The translations under genes and the position numbers were made by a program. A stretch of 64,000 bases of DNA. It comes from Nemopilema nomurai. Lineage: Eukaryota > Cnidaria > Scyphozoa > Rhizostomeae > Rhizostomatidae. The notes under the pieces are model-generated. The model searched no databases and was not told the origin of the DNA. It was given only the letters and a program-made list of their open reading frames with translations. Shown here one piece after another: positions 1 through 10,588 of this stretch (within the stretch, counting starts at the first letter, position 1; every line of letters begins with the position of its first letter). The stretch is taken from NCBI GenBank assembly GCA_003864495.1, contig ML133422.1, positions 1,544,420 to 1,608,419 of the forward strand, written 5' to 3'.

Positions 1-145
1 ATAAGAAAAAAGTTCTTCACTGCATCACAAGTTTCATACAGCAAGGCCCATAGCTCATCTTCAAACAGAGGACTACCTCTAACCTCTAAAACTTCACCAA
101 GGGTAACTTGATTTGCTGAAAGCCCTGGCATCTCTGCGAACCTAA
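1..145 (-). CDS. KIND-domain protein, first coding exon (partial, runs off left edge)
   Basis: Reading leftwards, a pyrimidine-rich acceptor (AG at 147-146) opens an exon whose first ATG is at 131-129. It encodes 43 residues starting MPGLSANQVTLGEVLEVRG, then SPLFEDELWALL, and stays open to the window edge. The order T/S-L-x-E-x-L-E-V-R-G-x-P-L-x-E-[DE]-E-[LI]-W-A matches the start of the KIND fold (kinase non-catalytic C-lobe domain), a protein-interaction module. The EVRG-PL spelling is closest to the N-terminal KIND of the FERM/PDZ phosphatase PTPN13 and of FRMPD2, and less like Spire. In those proteins the domain also sits at the very N-terminus, as here. The acceptor upstream of the ATG implies a 5'UTR exon further right, which I could not place. 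Which KIND protein this is cannot be decided without the exons to the left. Confidence 0.72.
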
Positions 146-2510
146 CTATGAAAGAAAAGAATTTCGAATTTACAAACACATTTACCTGTTTTATTGCAAG
201 ATTCTAAGATTACAATGGGTACCAGTAGGCCAGAGGGACGCTTTGGTCACTAAAGAAACTTCTTGTCAAAGTCATTCACTTTGAGAAATGTAAATATCTC
301 TCATATAAATTTATAAAACCATTTTCTCCACACACTTATTGATAAGTATAAAAGTGAATTAGAAAAGTTTAAGAAGACATCAGATCCTTGTGGACTGGCC
401 AATTTGACCACAAAAAAGCCAAGTATTGATGTAGAACATGAACTTATTGTGGTATTACATAGAAGTGGTATTTGACATACTGTTACATAGAAGACATACA
501 TTGATGTGGTATCAAATCTACATAAAAGATAACTTAAATATGTTTAAATGAGTGGCCATAGTGGTCAAGAAACGAAAGAAATAGTTTATTGTTATTTAAA
601 AGGATTGAAGTGAAAATTGTATTGGATTGACTAACTAATTGTAAGTATGCCTGTTTTTTCAACAAAATTTTAGATAAAATCCACTTTCTAGTAATACTGG
701 AAAGGTCAAGTTTTATACTTAAGTGAAACTTATGGTCGAGCTAGTTATGCTCAATCCACAGTTTTCAAATTAAATTTGTTTACCTCCAGTTTCACCACTT
801 AAAGCTTACAAACAACATCAACGTCAAATTAGTCAACAAGGGATACATAGTCAACAAAAGTACCCTTTATTCTTCATGCCAAGTATTCGAAAGTATTGGT
901 CATGTATAATTTAGCATGGCAAATAGATTCTGAAATTCTACCCAACAAACGCAAGCCTATCGTGGTACCAAAATCAATGCATATGTCCAGCACATGCAAC
1001 CCACATTTTCGTGGATGTATAACTTTATTCTTTAATGGACCTCTATTTTGTAGAGGTGATTCCATTTCTAAAGGATACTGGACCGCTCATGGGCATTGTA
1101 ACATAATTGGGCCTACATCTCTACCCTCAAATCTCACTCGCAACAACAACAAAATACGCTTTATAATTGGCTCCCCTACATAAGAGTAAAAGAGCAACGA
1201 AGGATAAATAATAGTCAATTAATCAAACCTTTTCATCTCTTACTTTGCAATTAATTACGCATAATAACAACAATTCCCCACATTGCTTCGCAACTGGATT
1301 CGTTGATGTGCATTTTGTTTTCAAATATTTCTCAAACGAGTACGTTGTTGTCGTTGTCACGGCAGCCAAGGATCATGGGAAACATGAGCTTATGACTCAC
1401 CGGTGATTCAACCCCGATTGAGATTCAAATACCTTAATTCATGACTGTTTAAATATTAAAATTTTAGTCAAATGGTGACCCACCTGCCGAAATGGAGCAA
1501 AGAGTGGAGTATTTAATCTTCTTACCATCTAGCAGGAGTTATGAAGTCCTGGGTTTTATATGTTTACATTCGATAAGCTACTTGCAGAAAATCCCAAAGA
1601 ACGAATTTTTCCGCATTATCATTGGCAGTTTCCTTCAGGCACAATTGATCGAACTTTATTTGATCAATCATCCTGCCTTCTAATCAAGGACCCTTATACC
1701 AGAAAAATTTAGGGGCGAGCTAACGAATATGGCTTGTATCCTTTGTTTATGTGGGCCTAAACTGATCCGCTTTCCCGAATAGACTTTAGGTAGTCGCCCC
1801 TTGCATTCACAATGCCCAGATACTGGTGACATGATTTAAACTTCCTGCAGTCAGTAGAAGAGCATCTCGGCTTTGTTAATAACTTCTTACAAAGTGTATT
1901 TGAATGCACAATTTCGTTTCCTGGATTGCAAACTAACCGAAGAGTTCAATCATATTAAGCTTTGGACAAACTGGTTAACATTATTGCGAGACATTGTTGC
2001 TCGAAATTTTGCTGTTTTTTTCGTCGAAACGTGGAGGCCAAACTAGGTAACATTGTCTTGCAGCATCTTGTGATGTTGTCAAAACAACATGCGGAAGCTT
2101 AGAGGTAAATAAATGCATCAGAGTTCAAGTTCTTGAAGAAGGTCCACCTTACATATGCTTGTAATATTTCAGTAACAACAATACCGTTTCTTCCTGCACA
2201 ATCAGTTTTGTAACTGTGCTGGTGAGTAAAGAGTTGCCAAACATTAAATGGAGAGGGCATTGGGGGACACTACCACCAGAGCTGAATAAATAAAGATAAA
2301 TTTTGTTTTGCCTTTTTGCAAACTTTATACAGCTGTTTGGCACATCAAAAATGAATTACGTAATCAGAAGTTAGCTGTATGCATTATCTATATTTCCCTC
2401 TCCAACAAAACTTTCTTATATCTGCATTCATTTACAGCTCCATTAAGGCCAACAAGGAAACACACAATGAAAATGCATCACACAAATTTTACAATTTTGA
2501 TAACAGAAAT
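146..2510. other. Non-coding stretch between the KIND gene and RPL36A
   Basis: AT-rich DNA. It should contain the 5'UTR exon or promoter of the KIND gene and the 3' flank of RPL36A. No coding exon, RNA gene or mobile element could be recognised; open frames of 60-95 codons here lack family features or splice support. Confidence 0.4.
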
Positions 2511-4772
2511 TTAGAAAGTGATCATCTGGCCCTGGAAAAAGAAAATAAAATGAAATTAGCAATCGATTCAGTGAAAAATAAAGCAAAATTTAGCAAATGC
2601 TGAAATAGAATCATGGTCAGTATCAGAATCTATATGATATATGATATATTGATATGAACAAATGATATATCAATTTATTTGGTGTGCTAATCAAAAATAG
2701 AAGTGATCGTCATATCTTTATCTCAAAAAGACCTTCACAGGATTTAAATCAATGTTACCTTATTTTACAAAATAGACTATATTTTACTAAAGTTATATAA
2801 TGTAAAAAGAGGACAGACAAAAAATTGTGCAGGGTGCTTAATTGCTGTACTTCTAAACAAGACGTTTCGTGTTGAAAAGTTCAGTCTTTCAACTTTACTA
2901 CTTTTTCTTAAGACATTGGGACCTTATTCTTAATCTGAAAGCATTTGAACATTTTTTAAAGAATCTGATGCATTCTCTCAACTGAATCAATATAAACACT
3001 ACTTCAATATATATAAATTTGAAGTTATTTACCTTTCGTTTCTTGTCACCCCCAAGCTCGAAATGTTTGCATCGTTTGATAGGTAACTGTTTTCTGTATT
3101 TACATTCAGTGCATTCCATCCTTAGCACAATTTTCTTTGTAGTTTTAGCCTAAAAGTAATAACCAGTTAGTGAGTATTCATTGCATTTAGTAAACAAAAA
3201 TTTGAATTTCAAAAAGAAGTATACTAGGCATGAATTATATATAAATATATAATAATTTTTTCAACATTATATAACTGATAACATTATATAAAAGACTTTT
3301 GATAGTCTGCTAGCTTTTCAAAGCAGATAACTGCATTAGATACTTGATGTTCTGACAATTGTCACTTTTCTTTACTCTTGCTGATGATTGAAACATTTGG
3401 CAACTATATTAGCTTCACTTTCCTTTCATTATATATTGGAAGCGATAATCCTTTATTCCTTTAAGAAACAGTTGGCCAATTTCTTAGTATATACTAACTT
3501 TAAATAATAGAATAACCAAACATTTGATCATTGGCAAATTACACCCAATGGATATCTAAATTAAACATTTGAATGCTTCTCTTGCTAAGAAATATACTTC
3601 ACAAAATAAATACAACAGAACAAGAAAATTGAAAATACAACACAAATATAGAAATGCCAAGTAGTAAAATATTTTCAAGGAATAAAGAATGTCTGGTATT
3701 TCTCATATTAAAGTGTATTTCCTTTCAATCCTTCTTGGCCTGTGACAATGAATATAATGTTTGATAATTTTACATCTAAATCAATATTTATACTTGTTTG
3801 ATGATATTTACCTTTTTATGGAAAATGGGCTTCGTTTGACCACCATAACCAGCTTGTTTCCTGTCATAACGCCTTTTTCCTTAATATAAGAAAAAATGTA
3901 AAGCATTTTAAAAACAAGATTTATGAAGGATAAAAGGAAATGCAATATTTCTTTACTTCAATACATTAGAACTTTTAGGTTCAAAATACAAATAAATAAA
4001 GATATTACTGGGACACATTAAAGTTAAATGTGATTTCTAGCAAAACTTATAAAAACCCTTAAAATAAGTTTTTTACTGTTAATTTGGCAATCTCAATGCC
4101 ATTCCAAGGAAATAAATAATAAATCAATCTTTATCAATGATTAAGAAGCAAATCGAAGTGGAAGTACGTTATGTGGCAGAAAAGGTAATTAATAGTTCAG
4201 CTGACATTCAAAGATGCTCTCATAATTGCAGAACTTGTTCATCAATACAACTCAGACATTTGTAGTGTAGAGATATTCATAATCATCGAGCATCTCACTA
4301 TTGTGAAGCTTATCCCCTTTGAAAATAGATTGTTAACGTAATAGAAAAATGGATTTTTATTTCCAAAAGAACATTGACATCCACATTACTTTTGGCAATT
4401 CGTTTTCAGAGTAGGCCTAAAGATTACAAGTCGACTTCACCATTTATGAGCTTTAAACAATTTAAAGAACTATGTTACCTAGGTGCGACTTCAATTACTA
4501 GCTAAAACCATATAAGATGCCTAATTCTGGAAGAGTTTACTTACCTTGGGCGTAGAGGGAGGCCTTTCCAGCTTTGTACTGTGTAACCTTGTGCAAGGTA
4601 TGCTTGCGACACTTGGTGCCTTTACAAAACGTCTTACGCGTTTTCGGAACGTTAACCTAAGATGAATTCAAAAACATCAATTTCGTTCACAGAGGTGCGT
4701 ATTTGTGAAAAAGTGAGATGGGATCGGATGATTAAGATGGATTTAAAATACCAAACGCTGACTACCCACCAT
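2511..4772 (-). CDS. RPL36A: 60S ribosomal protein eL42 (RPL36A/L44)
   Basis: Five exons, complete, 106 aa as usual for this family: 4770-4772 (ATG only), 4545-4656, 3812-3879, 3033-3149, 2511-2531 (stop TAA at 2513-2511). All junctions are GT-AG and in frame. The protein reads [17 protein letters not shown].../[18 protein letters not shown].../[16 protein letters not shown].../GQMITF. The four zinc-binding cysteines are visible as CKGTKC near the N-terminus and CTEC in exon 4. eL42 lies in the large subunit near the E site and contacts the tRNA CCA end. The GYGGQTKP segment carries the family's conserved Gly-Gly-Gln-like loop. Oddities: the first coding exon is the bare start codon, and the last holds six codons. 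The C-terminus GQMITF differs by one residue from the GQMIQF type known in other animals. Confidence 0.97.
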
Positions 4773-4799
4773 TTTGATTTCAAAGTCGCAAAGGAAAAG
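4773..4799 (-). promoter_or_regulatory. RPL36A 5' leader with TOP-like transcription start
   Basis: On the minus strand a C followed by a pyrimidine run (CTTTTCCTTTGCG from 4799 downwards) lies 26 nt before the start codon. This is the form of a 5'-terminal oligopyrimidine tract, which places ribosomal-protein mRNAs under TOR control. The exact cap site is inferred. An AAGATGGCGAC element on the plus strand at about 4853-4863 resembles a YY1-type site, common at ribosomal-protein promoters. Confidence 0.45.
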
Positions 4800-6018
4800 A
4801 CTCTCGCTGGCCTCGGTTCCGTGCTTACAGCCACCTAGAGTTTGGCATAAACAAGATGGCGACAGATAGAGAAACCCGAGAAAATGTAATTGTTTGCTTT
4901 CCGCACTAGGCTTTCATAAAAACATAGTCTAAATACTAGCTTTGTCATTTTAATACCTGCACCAATTCTATTCTTTGTTTTGATTCCACTATTTATGCAA
5001 CATGAATTGAAAACAATTAAAATTAACAGCAAAAGGCTTCCACTTTATTTTCAAGGCCAACTGCCAATTGTGAGATTTAGATATCAAAACCTCTACTGAA
5101 TAGTTTTATGTGCATTTTACTAGAGCTCAGCTCTAAGAATCTGTCAAAAATACTACACACACTGGTAGTAACATGCATACAATATGAAGCTCTAATCGTT
5201 GTCATAAAGCCAAGCAATACAAAAGTAAAGATCAACAACAATCTAAAAAAGCTTAATTATACATGCTAAGGAAACAGCAATCAAATAAAACTATATTATG
5301 ATATGTATGATATGCAAAACTAAAATTAAATGGCCCCCTCTGACTGGAAGAACTAAATGTATAACAATAATCTCTACTGACTACGAAGTGTGTAGTTCGT
5401 CCAACGAAAGAAAATGTTATCAAACTTTATTCAAAAAAACGGGTATGGAAAATATTATCATAGTGGAGTTTGTAGAATGAATAATATGAAAGATATTGGT
5501 GTCTTTTTAAGTGGCTAAAGACTTAGAGGGTGATGACAGTGTCAATTAAAATCTCTATACATTACATTGTAAACATTTATTTCCTTCTACTAAAATTATA
5601 TTAAGGTCTTGCACAAAAATTCAAGATCTTGTTTCACTACAAAAACTAAGAGAATAGTTGATAACTAAGGATGGATTTCTCAATCAGAGTGTTCCATGGC
5701 TTTAGAAATAAGCTTAGTTTGTAACCCGTCAGATGAATTGTGTAGTTTGATTTGCGTCCATTCACGCAGAGCATCTCCAACATGTTTTTGGCCCTCTAGT
5801 TTGAGCCCTTTTTTAATAATTTTGTTTTATTTCTCATCAAAATGCAAATGGTCACAAGCCAGTCACTGTGTGAAAGAGCAAGGGCCCATTGTATATCATC
5901 TCTTTGGGTTCTTTAGTCGATGTAATTGTGTTTGGTCATAACATTAAAGAATTAATTCTGATAATAAAAGAACAAAGATCTTCCACTGTTAGTTAGAAAT
6001 CACCTAGTAATTCAAGAT
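4800..6018. other. Non-coding stretch upstream of RPL36A
   Basis: AT-rich, with no supported exon. A short plus-strand frame beginning ATGGCGACAG near 4857 could be the start of a divergent transcript, but no continuing exon was found. Confidence 0.35.
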
Positions 6019-6156
6019 ATGAAAAGACAAGCAAAGAGTGGTCATGAAAAGCGTTTTGGAATAAAGAAGAATGAATTAAAAGAGGCTGCCACAACAAGTG
6101 GCCAAAAATCTCTGCTCTCGCTATTTGGAATTGCCAGAGAAAGCAACAGTAAGACT

Positions 6157-6455
6157 CACAGGCGCCGACTTTTATTTTTCCCAGGGGGGGCTCAAAATTT
6201 AAATTTAAAAAAAACTAAAAAAGTTGAAAGGTAGAGAAATTACCTGTTGCTTTAATAACGTAATACAACATATGTAGTATGTATAATAACAAAACAAAAC
6301 ATTTTAATAAAGCAGATATAACATCATGGTCTACAGTATCATCAGTTCAATTCTTTGATTGATTTCAAACGAAATTCCCAGGGGGGCTGAGCCCCCCCAT
6401 AGCAATTCTCAGGGGGGGCTCGAGCCCCCAAGCCCCCACGTAGTCGGCGTCTATG
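6157..6455. mobile_element. 299-bp hAT-type MITE inserted in the hAT-like pseudogene
   Basis: The ends are imperfect inverted repeats: CACAGGCGCCGACT at the left, and a right end whose reverse complement is CATAGACGCCGACT (two mismatches). Flanking 8-bp direct repeats are GTAAGACT (6149-6156) and GTAAGGCT (6456-6463), one mismatch apart, the target-site size typical of hAT transposition. The interior has runs of G and C pairing with each other (subterminal CCCAGGGGGG and GAGCCCCC blocks) and no coding capacity. Confidence 0.75.
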
Positions 6456-6689
6456 GTAAGGCTGCTGCTAGTGTTGGTGTATCAACACATCAAACTCATC
6501 GACTGTAATACCAATGATGTGGTTAGTAAAGCTTCTGACTGTTTAATTGCTTCAGTGGAAAATGAAGCTGTTATCAGTGATGATACCACAGAGATTGATG
6601 CAAGCATAGGCCTAGATCTTGATAGTGCTGAGACTTCAGAACCAGACCCTTCTTCTTAAAAAAACAATTGCACAAATAGAGTTAGGAAA

Positions 6690-6853
6690 ACATTCCGGTC
6701 GCACGGCTCTGACTGGAGGAAGGTCCTCGAAAAACAATAGCAGGTTCTATGACACACCTAAGTCACGGCCACTTTCCATTGTTTTGTGAGGGAGGTTTTC
6801 CTTTTAGAATGCCTTTGTCTGGAGGAAGTTTAATAACTTTTCTGGACTCTGTG
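6690..6853 (+). repeat. Dispersed repeat, copy 1 (shared with 42750-42917)
   Basis: The stretch around GCACGGCTCTGAC, GAGGAAGGTCCTCGAAAAAC and CATTGTTTTGTGAGGGA recurs in the same orientation at about 42750-42917 with scattered substitutions. Both copies keep an open frame starting MTHLSH, but the flanks diverge abruptly, so this is a dispersed repeat and not a shared exon. Confidence 0.75.
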
Positions 6854-7916
6854 CAAAAATGGTTGTTGGTACAAAGGGAAAAAACTATATTTGAATTAGC
6901 TGCTTTTAGCTTAATCTTGCCTAGAATTAAGCAGGGAAGCCCAGGACAACAAAGACAACGTCCAGTTATCACCTGTTTGATTTGTAGCAAGTACGAATCA
7001 AAAGTAAAAAGGTTTGCAGTAAATGGACAAATACCAGTTGCCAGTGGAGTTCGTGTCGATGGGAAAGACAGGCTACGTACACTGGTAGATCATTTGCTTT
7101 CCTCTGTTCATAATGAAGCCTAAGATTGAAACAACTGAAAGAGGCATTGAATCTTTCAACAGACACTCATCCTTGGGTAAAAGTTATGAAACAATGCAAA
7201 ACGCAAACATTAGAATTTCTTTTACGCCTGGCTGTTGATGTTTAAAATGATTGTAGAGTAGAGACCCTTAGTGTCGCATTCAATAACATCAAAACATAGA
7301 TCCTATTTAAAACCAGAGTCAATTTACAGTTACATGCATGTCTCTCTTAACAGCACAGGGACAGCATTTTTTGACCAAAGACCTGCAGTTTTTAAATTTT
7401 TGAATAGGAAACAGAGATGTCATAGAGAGCCAAGTGCTAAAATCTACCGGGAGAGAGAATTTCTTTAAAAAAATGCTTTTCAAATGACGCTGGTTGCCTT
7501 TGACGGAAAGTTCTTGGCACTTTGCTATACAACTATTCCTTCATATTATAAACATACAGTATAACCAAAGTTACTAAATCAGAGTTTCAGAATTTTTTTA
7601 CATTTTCAATTTTTACGTTCATGCTTGACGCCTCGGGGGCTGAGGGGGTCAAGGGGCAAACAGACCAAACTTGGTTGCGAAGGGAATGGGCCCTCAATGG
7701 TTTTGGCCCACTAGTCAAATTTCCTTAAAAGATTCCCTGCTTTCACGAAAGGCCAGTTGACAGGGTCAGAAAAAAAATTTGAAAGAATTGTATTCGAGAC
7801 AAATATATATTGCAGCTTACTATCCATTTATATATTGTTCTTAGGTCTTAGGTATAAGCTAAATCCTTGAATGAAATACTAGGATCATTCATCGTGATAA
7901 TTTTTTTCATGTTTCG

Positions 7917-7922
7917 TTTATT
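7917..7922 (-). other. Probable polyadenylation signal of the diverged synaptotagmin gene
   Basis: AATAAA on the minus strand about 210 nt past the stop codon of the gene at 8133-10588. It is the first clear signal downstream. Confidence 0.4.
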
Positions 7923-8132
7923 TCATAGAAGCCGGTGATATGACCGAAAACAAATACCGTAATGAAATTTAACCCATCTGGGATAGGCATTTCTACGTCC
8001 TGGTGATGTGTGCAATTTTTTAAAGCCCTGCGTGAAAATAAGATGATGTTCTGTTTGAAGTCCACAGTGAAGATTTGAAATCACGTGGTGTAGAACGTGA
8101 TGTGAAATAAAGTTTCTTGTACTAATTATAAA

Positions 8133-10588
8133 TCAACAAAGGGTATGCCAGGCTTGCTTTTCTTCCCGAATTGATGCCAACATCTCACTCCAGTGCATTC
8201 GTCCATCTTCTTTCGATACCAAGTTACCAATTTTTGTTTCAGCTATGGGAGAGAAGGTCTTCCCATGATAGCCATACATCAGAAGAACAATAAGCACGAT
8301 GGACTGGATATTTTTAATCGCGATTCCCAATGAGAAGGTTTCATTGATCACGGGGTTGCTAGCGTTCTCCATAACAGGTGACGTGAAAGATCGAACACTG
8401 CCATATTTTGTTTGCACAAGAGCGACTCTGACCCTCATCTCTAGAAAATAAAAGCAGTGGCTACTCTTTAAAAATAGAATATCGAAAAAAAGAAATAAAT
8501 AATTCATTGTTGCTCGGTTGGGTGTGTCAGACAATAACTTGAAAAATATGGATTCTATCACATGGTTTTCTATCCCCTTTGTAGAGCTTATATATAATTG
8601 AATTTCTCGCTCGTTCTATTCACACTGAAGATGACTCTTGGCTGAGTCGAAACGTTGTGTCTTAATTGGTCAATGTCTCAATACGGATATGTCCAATGGT
8701 TAGCGTCTTATTGCAGATTTGTTTATTAATTATGTCATTCATATAATTGGATTCGCCGAATTGGAATTTGTCGATTGTAACATGGACTTTTTATTTGTCG
8801 TCGTCCTTATCATCAAGTTCTTGAAAAATATGGATTCGTAGACTATACTGTTCAAAGACTGAGAGCTTATAGTTATACAAGAGCAAGTGCCTGGACGTTC
8901 AGATGTGATAGAAACATAGTGACTTAGATCTGTGTATACAAGGTAAAATAGTATCCAAAAGCTATGACAAGGAAAGGTGAAGCAAAAGGGGAAGCACTCC
9001 AAACCAAGGCCAGATAAAGTTAAAATTTTGCCTTGATTTCACTTGCTAATATCTTCTTTGGGTTGTATTGTAGAGTTGAAGGGTGTATATCTGGAGACTA
9101 GAAAGTACCTGAGCAAAGTTGCGAATGATAGTTTAATACCAAGACTTATATTACATCCTTCTAGCCTACGGGGCTTAGTTGTCTTTTTTGCTCAGAGGTC
9201 AAAGCTGCTTACAATTACAGCAACATCATTGGAGGGCAATGACCAAAATGACGTAACTATGCATCTAGATGATGGAAAAACTTACGATGAGAAGTGATAG
9301 GGAAGTTCCTCCCCTCGATCACACGAACCAAAATTCTGCCTGAAGTCGGTTTGTAGCAAAGGCCTATCAAAAGCTTTGGCCATTCTTGATACTCAGTTAT
9401 CTGAAAGAAAAGAAGGAAATGATGTTGGTAGTATGATGCCTGGACATTTACCAGAAACGGCGCTGAAACTGTTATTTTGATATTTTATTTTGATAACGGA
9501 GAACCTTTTCCCTTCATTAGTAAAAGCATGATTTTGAAGTAGCACGGAATGCTCAAGAAACTGCACACTTTGAGTAATGCAAAATAAAACTAAAGCAAAA
9601 GTTAACGAAGTCAGTAGCAAGTTGCGGATCCAAAACCCGTTGGTGGCTGTTGGAGAGAATACATGATTGGCTAATTTACGACCAATAAGCGCAATTCTTT
9701 TTCCTCGTCTTCTTCTTCGCCTTCTTTTTTCCTCTTCTCCTTTTCTAGAAGATGTTAGTAAACATGGTTTTATTTAGGAGCTTTATAAATGCTTGTTACC
9801 CTTACCTCTCTAACTAAGTAAACTTTAGAGACTTTTTCCATTGTTGAAATTAACTCTGGATCCTCTGATATTGTCCCTGGATCTGATAGGCTCAAGGCTA
9901 CCTCGGGCTTAAGTGTATACTTTATTTGCCAGAGCTGTGTCCTTTTCAACTGTTTGTCAAGCAAATGCACTTTGCAAACGACGTCCGCTCCATCAGACTC
10001 TGCAACATTAATATACATTCGATATGTTTCGTCGAAGCGTACACTTTCGCGTAGCGGTCGTATCTCGGACTCGAAAAACTCTGCATCTTTGAAACTAAAT
10101 GACAGAACGTACTGTATGCTAAACTCCTGGCTGAAGTCCTCAGGAAATGGACAAAACAACATCCTATGGACCCGAACCTGCAGATATCCTTTGTCGTAAT
10201 TATAAACTGTGTTTGTTATAAAATCCCGCAGTCGTAGCTTATCTCGTAAATTGTCGGTTTCGATGTTTTCGTTTACTTCTGGAATCATTTGGAGCATCGC
10301 CAAAGAACGCCCATAAGTGTCATTGGCTTTAATCGAAGATTTTCTGGATGGACTTTCTTCCGTCTGCTGATGCTCGCTTGTCCGTGCGTCTTCATCTTCA
10401 GATAGGGCTAGCTTCTCATACCTTCTAATTCGTGCTATTTCAGTCAAGTATTTCACGCAGCTATAAAAGCATACGGAGACAACACACGATGCAAGCACGC
10501 CAAGAACAACCAATATAGGCAATATTGTGTTCTTCATAAACTCTACAAAAAACAGTAAGATTACTTCGTAGGTAGTGCGACTTGACAT
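8133..10588 (-). CDS. Diverged synaptotagmin-like protein without calcium ligands
   Basis: Three exons: 9806-10588 (ATG at 10588), 9286-9400, 8133-8440 (stop TGA). They encode 401 aa, with intron phases 0 and 1. A hydrophobic N-terminus (about 8-46, including NTILPILVVLG) gives one or two membrane segments. An acidic/serine linker follows, then two domains in C2 order. The C2B part is recognisable: WPKLLIGLCYKPTSGRILVR, NPVINETFSL, and a C-terminal HWSEML...WHTLC matching the HW...W-H end of synaptotagmin C2B. The usual SDPYVKV loop is missing in C2A and replaced by HQMRVRVAL in C2B, and the D-x-D-x(5)-D loops are absent from both. Calcium-dependent membrane binding is therefore unlikely. It lies downstream of the Syt7-like gene with identical intron positions, so it is probably a tandem paralogue acting in calcium-independent vesicle traffic. 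No close named family member was recognised. Confidence 0.82.
8621..8660 (+). other. Hammerhead-like hairpin (degenerate, doubtful)
   Basis: CTGAAGA is followed by a GACTC/GAGTC hairpin (8633-8637 with 8644-8648) and then GAAACG. The whole is bracketed by CACA (8621-8624) and TGTG (8656-8659), which can pair. This order (CUGANGA, helix, GAAAC, closing helix) recalls a hammerhead ribozyme core such as those in Penelope-like retroelements. One extra base after CTGAAGA spoils the canonical geometry. No reverse transcriptase remains nearby. Confidence 0.25.
9590..9705. repeat. Partial copy of the foldback repeat family
   Basis: The stretch with GTTGCGGATCCAAAAC and a following TGATTGG...ACCAATAAGCGC resembles the interior of the repeats at 18842-19000 and 49121-49465. 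The ends are not present. It lies in the first intron-side flank of the diverged synaptotagmin (intron 9401-9805). Confidence 0.5.

Larger units (their letters stand above)
6019..7290 (+). pseudogene. Decayed hAT-transposase-like gene (TTF-type zinc-finger/hAT class)
   Basis: Separate reading-frame pieces on one strand resemble the TTF-zinc-finger hAT transposase-derived proteins (ZNF862/KIAA1586 type). Piece 1 (6019-6156) has the basic KRQAKSGHEKR start and KSLLSLFG, the usual leader. Piece 2 (about 6500-6657) is an acidic linker in another frame. Piece 3 (about 6940-7121) has CLICSKYES...VDHLLSSVHNEA, the CxxC...H...H zinc-finger layout. Piece 4 (about 7123-7260), shifted again, has a lysine-rich helix and LLRLAVDV-stop-NDCR, where the family usually has an intact VYND-type motif. 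A MITE (6157-6455) and a dispersed repeat (from about 6690) interrupt it. With frame changes, stops and no catalytic domain, it is a dead fragment. The family call rests on short motifs. Confidence 0.6.

Noticed and set aside
4190..4246. Box C/D snoRNA in RPL36A intron 2 (minus strand TGATGA ... CTGA)
   Set aside because: Boxes are present about 45 nt apart, but there is no terminal stem and no guide match that I could recognise.
4857..4890. Divergent gene beginning MATDRETREN upstream of RPL36A
   Set aside because: A possible donor follows, but no continuing exon was found; the ATGGCG is better explained as a YY1-like promoter element.
7914..7930. Retroviral or LINE coding sequence
   Set aside because: No reverse transcriptase, integrase or gag-like frame was seen anywhere in the window.
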